This document shows, one piece after another, positions 16,452-21,745 of a stretch of DNA of 21,745 nucleotides (positions are counted from its first letter, which is position 1; the number at the start of each line of letters is the position of its first letter). The position numbers and the translations under genes were made by a program. The DNA comes from an uncultured Burkholderiales bacterium (lineage in GTDB: Bacteria; Pseudomonadota; Gammaproteobacteria; Burkholderiales; Burkholderiaceae_C): positions 1 through 21,745 of the forward strand of contig CAJBLW010000391.1 in the NCBI GenBank assembly GCA_903953985.1, read 5' to 3'. The notes under the pieces are model-generated. The model worked only from the letters and a program-made list of their open reading frames with translations, was not told the origin of the DNA and ran no database searches.

Positions 16452-16528
16452 TCGTTGAAAGAACGAGTGAGCGCTTGGCTTGGCCGGCTTTTGAGCCCTT
16501 GGGTGTGAACCCGTTGCAGGTTCAGGGC
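16452..16528 (-). promoter_or_regulatory. Structured 5' leader of guaC with alternative stem-loops
   Basis: Downstream of the leader terminator the minus-strand RNA can form GCCCT/AGGGC (16524-16528 with 16495-16499) enclosing GAACC/GGTTC (16507-16523). It can also form GGCT/AGCC (16486-16489 with 16494-16497), and TCGTT/AACGA (16452-16456 with 16462-16466) near the ribosome site. The AGGGC arm and the GGCT stem share bases 16495-16497 and cannot form together. I do not recognise a known riboswitch class. Confidence 0.4.
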
Positions 16529-16562
16529 AAAAAAAACCGGGCGCAAGAATCTTGGGCCCGGT
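16529..16562 (-). terminator. Intrinsic terminator in the guaC 5' leader, pointing toward guaC
   Basis: On the minus strand ACCGGGC pairs with GCCCGGT (16556-16562 with 16536-16542); after one mismatch CAAG pairs with CTTG around a 3-nt loop. The stem is followed by eight Ts (A-run 16529-16536). It is about 104 nt upstream of the guaC ATG with no gene on this strand before it, so it is either an attenuator for guaC or a barrier to antisense transcription from the divergent gene. Confidence 0.75.
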
Positions 16563-16567
16563 GTCTG

Positions 16568-16573
16568 ATTCTA
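16568..16573 (-). promoter_or_regulatory. Candidate -10 box for a guaC leader transcript
   Basis: The minus strand reads TAGAAT, five of six bases of the -10 consensus, which would start transcription right at the leader hairpin (near 16561). No convincing -35 at 16-18 bp was found. If guaC is instead transcribed from a promoter downstream of the hairpin, this box is irrelevant. Confidence 0.35.
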
Positions 16574-16667
16574 CCCGCATTGTCTGACCAGCTGCCTGAC
16601 AAGGCGCCAAAGTGTCATGCGCAGCGGAAAATCCATGCAAAGATCAACAACAAGGGGGGGAATGCAC

Positions 16668-18281
16668 ATGAAAGACACCTTTGACTACATCGTGGTGGGT
16701 GCAGGATCCGCTGGCTGCGTGCTGGCTGGGCGCCTGAGCGAAGACCCTCACGTCCGTGTGCTGTTGCTGGAAGCCGGGCCCCCTGATCGGTCTTTGTGGC
16801 TGCATTTGCCGATTGGGTATGGCAAAACCATGTGGGATCCGCGTTACAACTGGTGTTTTTACACCGACCCCGACCCCCACATGAACGGGCGACGCATCTA
16901 CTGGCCCCGAGGTAAAACTCTGGGTGGCTCCAGCGCCATCAATGGCCTGATCTACATCCGGGGGCAGCACCAAGACTATGACCATTGGGCGGCACTGGGC
17001 AATGACGGCTGGTCTTATCGCGATGTGCTGCCCTACTTCATTCGCTCTGAGCGCAACCAGCGGGGCGCCAGCCGGTGGCACGGAGCAGAAGGTCCTTTGT
17101 CAGTTTCTGACATTGGCTCCCGCGATCCCTTGATTGAGCGTTTCATCGATGCCGCCGGCGAACTGGGTGTGCCCCGCAATGAGGACTTCAATGGCGCCGG
17201 CCAAGAGGGCGCTGGTTATTACCAACTCACCACCTGGAAAGGCTGGCGCTGGAGTACAGCCAAAGGCTACCTCAAGCCTGCTCGGCACAGACCTAATTTG
17301 ACGGTTCTGACAGGTGCGCACGCCGCGCGCGTGTTGATGGATACCAGCGGCCCTCAAGCTCGAGCCCAGGGGGTGCGGTTCTTGCAAGACGGCGTGGAGC
17401 GCGAGGCCTTTTGCCGTGCTGAAGTGCTGTTGTCCGCGGGGGCCATTCAGTCGCCCCAGTTGCTGCAACTTTCGGGTATTGGACCTGCGCCACTGCTTCA
17501 AGGTTTAGGCATCCCCGTGGTCCAGGACTTGCCCGGCGTGGGCCAGAATTTGCAAGACCATTTGCAGGTGCGCATGATCTTTGAGTCAACCCAGCCCACC
17601 ACCAACGACAGCTTGCGCTCTTGGACGGGGAAGCTGGGTTTGGCGTGGCAGTGGCTGCGTCACCGCAGCGGCCCATTGGCTGTGGGCATCAACCAGGGGG
17701 GCTGTTTCATGAAGGCCTTGCCCGATGCGCTGACGCCGGATATCCAATTTCATGTGGCCACGTTGTCTGCGGACATGGCCGGTGGCCAAGTGCACCCGTA
17801 CTCAGGTTTCACGTTTTCAGTGTGTCAGCTGCGTCCGACTTCGCGGGGGCATGTTCGCATACGCTCAACGGACCCCTTGGCAGCGCCCGAAATGGTGCCC
17901 AACTATTTGTCAACACAAGAAGACCAAAACACCCTGCTGGCCGGTGTCAAGCTGGCGCGCGCTTTGGCTCAAACGCAGGCCATGCAAGGGTTGGTCAAAC
18001 ATGAAGTGCGACCGGGCCCAAAGACGCAAAACGATGCGCAATGGCTGGATTTTTGCCGTGACCAAGGCGCCACGATTTTCCACCCCAGTGGCACTTGCAA
18101 AATGGGGCAAGACCCTATGGCAGTGCTCGATGAAAGGTTACGGGTGCGCGGGGTTCTGGGCTTGCGGGTGGTGGATGCTTCGGCCATGCCGACCTTGGTG
18201 TCGGGCAACACCAATGCCCCGATCGTCATGATGGCCGAAAAAGCCGTGGACATGATCCGGCAGGATGCTGCCCAGGGCTGA
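16668..18281 (+). CDS. GMC-family FAD-dependent alcohol dehydrogenase (choline dehydrogenase-like)
   Basis: The 537-residue flavoenzyme has the FAD motif VVGAGSAG (residues 9-16), GMC signature 1 (RGKTLGGSSAINGLIYIRG), signature 2 (GAIQSPQLLQLSGIGP), and the catalytic histidine H472 in HPSGTCKMG with the paired asparagine in SGNTNAP (514-516). It oxidises a primary alcohol or similar compound to the aldehyde, probably passing electrons to a quinone or soluble acceptor. The ATG at 16668 is chosen because the G-rich run AAGGGGGGG lies about 7 bases before it and the Rossmann strand begins right after; the ATG at 16662 is too close. It is divergent from guaC and convergent with an MFS gene. Similarity to BetA is family-level only; no betaine genes are nearby, so the substrate is open. 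Confidence 0.88.
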   Translation: MKDTFDYIVVGAGSAGCVLAGRLSEDPHVRVLLLEAGPPDRSLWLHLPIGYGKTMWDPRYNWCFYTDPDPHMNGRRIYWPRGKTLGGSSAINGLIYIRGQHQDYDHWAALGNDGWSYRDVLPYFIRSERNQRGASRWHGAEGPLSVSDIGSRDPLIERFIDAAGELGVPRNEDFNGAGQEGAGYYQLTTWKGWRWSTAKGYLKPARHRPNLTVLTGAHAARVLMDTSGPQARAQGVRFLQDGVEREAFCRAEVLLSAGAIQSPQLLQLSGIGPAPLLQGLGIPVVQDLPGVGQNLQDHLQVRMIFESTQPTTNDSLRSWTGKLGLAWQWLRHRSGPLAVGINQGGCFMKALPDALTPDIQFHVATLSADMAGGQVHPYSGFTFSVCQLRPTSRGHVRIRSTDPLAAPEMVPNYLSTQEDQNTLLAGVKLARALAQTQAMQGLVKHEVRPGPKTQNDAQWLDFCRDQGATIFHPSGTCKMGQDPMAVLDERLRVRGVLGLRVVDASAMPTLVSGNTNAPIVMMAEKAVDMIRQDAAQG

Positions 18282-18299
18282 AGGGGCCGGTGCGTTCCC

Positions 18300-19541
18300 T
18301 TATGCCTGAACAGGCTGATCTGGTTTTGTGGCCAGCATGAAGGACAGCGAACCCAGTGCCGCCAGCAAGGCCAGCAGGCTAAAGCCCAGTTGGTAATCCC
18401 CCGTCAGATCGGCCAGCACCCCGGCGATCATGGGACCGGCAATTTGGCCCAGCGCAATGATGGCCGCCGACAGCCCCAGGATCAGGCCAATCGCGTTGCG
18501 GCCGAAATAATCGGCGCGGATGGCCTGCATGAAAGGGCCGCGCAGGCCCCAAGCGATGCCATGGAAGACCCCGAACGCCACCAGCATGGCCATGCTGGTG
18601 GCATAGTTCAGGCACAACATGCCGATACCGAGGGCCCGCATGCACAGGGCGGACACCTTCCTTTTGTCGAACCAGTCGCCCATGGTGGCCCCCATCAGTA
18701 CCCCGGCCAGCTGGCCAAAGGTCATGATCAGGATCACCCAACTGGCCGTGGCCACCGAGTAACCCAAGCCTTCTTTCATGTGGGTGATGGCATGCACATT
18801 CACGGCCGAAACCACCAGCAGGGCCAAGCCGTGGCCAATCGCCAGCATCCAGAAGGCGCGTGTGCGCAAGGCCTGACCGACGGTGAACTCGAACTGGGGC
18901 GGTGGCACTGCTTGGCCCTCGCGCACGGCCGCCACGCGCATGGCAGGGTCGATGCCGTCGATGTGCTCGCCATGGTCTTCGGGGCGTCTTCGGATCATGC
19001 CGGCCATCGGCAGGCCCGTCAGCAAAACCAGCACGCCCGAACCTGCCGCGGTGGCACGCCAGCCCCAATGCTGCATGGACCAGGCCATCAACGGCACCAC
19101 CAGCCCGCCCATGGCCAGGCCCAAGCTCATGATGGACAGGGCGCGGGCGCGGAATTTCTCGAACCAATGCACCAAGGCCACCGACAGGGGGAAGTAGCCA
19201 CCCAAACTGGCCCCAATGGCCATCAACACTGAGCTGACATAAAAGGTGGTCACGCTGTCGACCTGACTGAGCAAGAGCAAACCTGCGCTGAGCAGCACCA
19301 TGCCCAAGCGGATCATTTTTTGAGGGCCTACCCGGTCCATCACCCAGCCCAGCACCGGGCCGATGATGGCGGCCTCGACCGACTGCAGCGCCGCAGCGCC
19401 GGACAAGGTGGTTTTGCTCCAACCCATCTCGTCGGACAGCACCGCGATGTACAGGCCCAGCGCTTGGGTCAGGAAGGCGGCGAGCAGAAACTGGATGCCA
19501 CAGGCGGCACCTACCATGCGCCAGCCGTAAAAAATCTTCAT
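18300..19541 (-). CDS. MFS transporter, monocarboxylate/oxalate-formate antiporter-like
   Basis: The 413-residue membrane protein has about twelve hydrophobic spans in two halves separated by a hydrophilic loop near residues 180-215 (RRRPEDHGEHIDG). The MFS motif A variant GWVMDRVGPQKMIRLG lies at 65-80 between spans 2 and 3. The N-terminal MKIFYGWRMVGAACG is characteristic of the OFA/monocarboxylate-type subgroup. It probably moves a small organic anion. The ATG at 19541 matches that N-terminus; the frame is open to 19571. Its 3' end is 18 bp from the GMC gene's end on the opposite strand with no visible terminator between them. A functional link with the GMC enzyme is possible but not shown. 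Confidence 0.82.
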   Translation of the reverse strand: MKIFYGWRMVGAACGIQFLLAAFLTQALGLYIAVLSDEMGWSKTTLSGAAALQSVEAAIIGPVLGWVMDRVGPQKMIRLGMVLLSAGLLLLSQVDSVTTFYVSSVLMAIGASLGGYFPLSVALVHWFEKFRARALSIMSLGLAMGGLVVPLMAWSMQHWGWRATAAGSGVLVLLTGLPMAGMIRRRPEDHGEHIDGIDPAMRVAAVREGQAVPPPQFEFTVGQALRTRAFWMLAIGHGLALLVVSAVNVHAITHMKEGLGYSVATASWVILIMTFGQLAGVLMGATMGDWFDKRKVSALCMRALGIGMLCLNYATSMAMLVAFGVFHGIAWGLRGPFMQAIRADYFGRNAIGLILGLSAAIIALGQIAGPMIAGVLADLTGDYQLGFSLLALLAALGSLSFMLATKPDQPVQA

Positions 19542-19555
19542 CGTGTGGTTCCGGG

Positions 19556-19569
19556 GTCCGGGGCCGGAC
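19556..19569. repeat. Palindrome just upstream of the MFS start
   Basis: GTCCGG and CCGGAC flank two central bases 15 bp before the MFS start codon. It could be a small operator or a hairpin covering the ribosome site. A second dyad (CGGCCC/GGGCCG, 19634-19647) lies further up the same divergent intergenic region. Both are short and GC-rich, so chance is a real alternative. Confidence 0.3.
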
Positions 19570-19678
19570 AAGAATCAGGGGTCATCGTTGTGGCCATCAT
19601 TCGGTGCAGTCAACAGTAGTGGATCATGGCACACGGCCCGTGGGCCGCATGTCTCGTACTCGACCGGTGTGATGTTTC

Positions 19679-19684
19679 TACAAT
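19679..19684 (+). promoter_or_regulatory. Candidate -10 box of the helicase gene, implying a leaderless mRNA
   Basis: TACAAT matches five of six -10 consensus bases and ends 6 bp before the ATG at 19691, so transcription would begin at the start codon. No Shine-Dalgarno sequence precedes the ATG. No clear -35 is present. Confidence 0.42.
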
Positions 19685-19690
19685 TGGCAG

Positions 19691-21745
19691 ATGCTGTCTG
19701 ATTTCCCCCCGAACGCCTTGTCTACCGAGGCCGCCTCATTTCCCTTGCTCGCCCAGCTCAACGAAGAGCAGCTCCGAGCCGTGGCCTTGCCGTCTGAGCA
19801 TGCTTTGATTCTGGCCGGTGCTGGTTCGGGCAAAACGCGGGTGCTGACCACGCGCATTGCCTGGTTGCTGCAGACTTCGCAGGTCTCGCCCGGTGGCATT
19901 TTGGCCGTCACTTTCACCAACAAAGCCGCCAAAGAGATGAAGCTGCGTTTGCAGTCCATGCTGCCGGTGAACGTGAATGCCATGTGGATTGGCACGTTTC
20001 ACGGTCTGTGCAACCGCTTTTTGCGGGCGCATCACCAGCTGGCGGGTTTGCCGCAGACTTTTCAAATTTTGGACACGCAAGACCAGTTGTCTGCTGTCAA
20101 GCGGCTGTGCAAGCAGTTCAATGTGGACGAAGACCGCTTTCCGCCCAAGCAGGTGCAGTATTTCATTTCGGGATGCAAAGAAGACGGCCAGCGCCCCGGT
20201 GATGTGACGGTGCGCGACGACGAAACCCGCCGCAAGGTGGAGCTCTACCAACTGTACGAAGAGCAGTGCCAGCGCGAAGGCGTGGTGGATTTTGGCGAGT
20301 TGATGTTGCGCTCTTACGAGTTGCTGCGCGACAACGTTCATGTTCGTGAGCATTACCGCCGCCGCTTTCGCCATATTTTGGTGGACGAATTTCAGGACAC
20401 CAACAAGCTGCAATACGCCTGGCTCAAGCAGCTGGCGGGCTTGCCGGGTGAAGGCAGTGAATGTGCCATCTTGGCTGTGGGCGACGACGATCAGAGCATT
20501 TATGCCTTCCGGGGTGCGCGCGTGGGCAACATGGCCGACTTTGTGCGCGAGTTTCAGGTGCAACACCAGATCAAGCTGGAGCAAAACTACCGCAGCTACA
20601 GCAACATCCTCGACTCGGCCAACCACCTGATCAGCCACAACAAAACCCGCTTGGGCAAAACCCTGCGCACGGACCAAGGCTCGGGCGAGCCGGTGCGGGT
20701 GGTGGAGTCGCCGTCTGACTTTGCCGAAGCCCAATGGCTGGTGGAAGAATTGCGCCAGTTGGTCAAGCAAGACGGGTTTGAGCGAAAGGAAGTGGCCCTG
20801 CTGTACCGCAGCAACGCCCAAAGCCGGGTGCTGGAAACGGCGCTGTTCAATGCGGGCTTTCCTTACCGCGTGTACGGCGGTTTGCGCTTTTTTGAGCGTG
20901 CCGAGATCAAGCACGCGCTGGCGTATTTGCGCCTGATGGAGAACCCCAACGACGACACCAGCTTTTTGCGGGTGGTCAACTTCCCGCCTCGCGGCATCGG
21001 GGCGCGCAGCATCGAGCAGCTGCAAGACGCTGCGCGTGCCGCAGGCTGTTCGCTGCACGATGCGGTGAGCGCCACCACAGGCAAGGCCGGGGCCAATCTG
21101 GCGGCGTTTGTGGCCATGGTCGATGTGCTGCGCGAGCAGACCGAGGGCATGACGCTGCGCGAGATCATCGACTTGGTGCTCGAAAAAACCGGGCTGGTGA
21201 ACCATTACCGCGCCGAAAAAGAAGGTGCCGATCGGGTGGAGAACTTGGAAGAATTGGTCAACGCCGCCGAGAGCTTTGTCACGCAAGAAGGTTTTGGACG
21301 CAGTGCAGTGGCCATGCCGCAGGGTCTGTCGCAAAGCCCTGCCAGCCAAGGTCTGAGCACTTCACCCGAATCAAACCTCGGCACGGTTGACGAGTTCAGC
21401 GAAGACGGTGTGACCATGAGCCCGCTCGCAGCATTTCTCACCCACGCCTCCTTGGAGGCGGGTGACAACCAGGCGCAGGCCGGCGAAGACGCGGTGCAAC
21501 TCATGACGGTACACGCCAGCAAGGGTTTGGAGTTTGATGCGGTGTTCATCACCGGGCTGGAAGAAGGCCTGTTCCCGCATGAAAACGCGATGAACGACTT
21601 TGACGGCCTGGAAGAAGAGCGCCGCCTCATGTACGTGGCCATCACCCGCGCGCGCCAGCGCCTGTACCTGAGCCATTCGCAAACGCGCATGCTGCACGGG
21701 CAAACGCGCTACCACCTGAAAAGCCGGTTTGTTGACGAGCTGCCA
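19691..21745 (+). CDS. uvrD: UvrD/Rep/PcrA-type superfamily-1A DNA helicase (C-terminus cut by window edge)
   Basis: The 685 codons present contain every SF1A motif. These are the Q motif LNEEQLRAV, Walker A LAGAGSGKT (41-49), Ia AVTFTNKAAKEM, II ILVDEFQDT (near 230), III ILAVGDDDQSIYAFRGAR, IV LEQNYRS, V VQLMTVHASKGLEFD, and VI EERRLMYVAITRARQRLY. This 3'-to-5' helicase acts in nucleotide excision and mismatch repair. A low-complexity Ser/Gly-rich stretch near residues 535-575 (AMPQGLSQSPASQGLST) interrupts the 2B region before motif V. The stop codon lies outside the window. The order and QNYRS/GDDDQSIYAFRGA motifs favour UvrD/PcrA over Rep, but the missing C-terminus leaves that open. No LexA-type CTGT-N8-ACAG box was seen upstream. 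Confidence 0.92.
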   Translation, partial: MLSDFPPNALSTEAASFPLLAQLNEEQLRAVALPSEHALILAGAGSGKTRVLTTRIAWLLQTSQVSPGGILAVTFTNKAAKEMKLRLQSMLPVNVNAMWIGTFHGLCNRFLRAHHQLAGLPQTFQILDTQDQLSAVKRLCKQFNVDEDRFPPKQVQYFISGCKEDGQRPGDVTVRDDETRRKVELYQLYEEQCQREGVVDFGELMLRSYELLRDNVHVREHYRRRFRHILVDEFQDTNKLQYAWLKQLAGLPGEGSECAILAVGDDDQSIYAFRGARVGNMADFVREFQVQHQIKLEQNYRSYSNILDSANHLISHNKTRLGKTLRTDQGSGEPVRVVESPSDFAEAQWLVEELRQLVKQDGFERKEVALLYRSNAQSRVLETALFNAGFPYRVYGGLRFFERAEIKHALAYLRLMENPNDDTSFLRVVNFPPRGIGARSIEQLQDAARAAGCSLHDAVSATTGKAGANLAAFVAMVDVLREQTEGMTLREIIDLVLEKTGLVNHYRAEKEGADRVENLEELVNAAESFVTQEGFGRSAVAMPQGLSQSPASQGLSTSPESNLGTVDEFSEDGVTMSPLAAFLTHASLEAGDNQAQAGEDAVQLMTVHASKGLEFDAVFITGLEEGLFPHENAMNDFDGLEEERRLMYVAITRARQRLYLSHSQTRMLHGQTRYHLKSRFVDELP

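Noticed and set aside
16668..18281. Naming the GMC gene betA (choline dehydrogenase)
   Set aside because: Only family-level motifs are visible and no betB, betI or choline transporter is nearby.
19736..21349. Minus-strand open frame of 537 codons opposite the helicase
   Set aside because: The plus strand has every SF1A helicase motif in order; the antisense frame is a by-product of GC-rich codon use.

Overview
The window looks like a high-GC betaproteobacterial chromosome, most likely Burkholderiales and probably the Comamonadaceae. This rests on codon use, on the style of the ABC transporter and amidohydrolase genes, and on the gene repertoire; no rRNA or other marker is present to fix the genus. 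No tRNA, rRNA, CRISPR array, insertion sequence or phage gene was seen. Coding density is high and the genes are intact except for two cut by the window edges.

Region 1 (1-6,450) reads as a taurine or related sulfonate utilisation locus. It holds a DAO-family FAD enzyme (tauY-like, cut by the left edge), a small NTF2/SnoaL-fold protein (tauX-like), a divergent MocR/PdxR-type regulator (tauR-like), and a convergent tauA-tauB-tauC ABC importer. The main observation is a pair of direct repeats (CTGGC... on the minus strand) with the same 23-bp period in both the mocR/tauX intergenic region and the tauA upstream region. This suggests that one MocR protein controls importer, oxidising enzyme and itself. 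A strong intrinsic terminator lies between tauA and tauB.

Region 2 (6,797-15,160, all minus strand) looks like one long operon. The order is a family-5 solute-binding protein, DppB, DppC, DppD and DppF, a YtcJ-type metal-dependent amidohydrolase, and a CobW/COG0523 GTPase with a His/Asp-rich loop. The arrangement suggests uptake of a peptide or amide, its hydrolysis by a metalloenzyme, and a metallochaperone to supply the metal. A perfect 14-bp inverted repeat lies upstream of the first gene.

Region 3 (15,399-16,667) is guaC (GMP reductase) with a canonical terminator behind it. A second intrinsic terminator pointing toward guaC lies in its own 5' leader, followed by several small stem-loops, two of which are mutually exclusive. 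This is a candidate cis-regulatory RNA.

Region 4 (16,668-21,745) holds a GMC oxidoreductase convergent with an MFS transporter, then a UvrD/Rep-type helicase cut by the right edge. Both uvrD and mocR have a -10-like box placed so that transcription would start at or next to the start codon, suggesting leaderless mRNAs.
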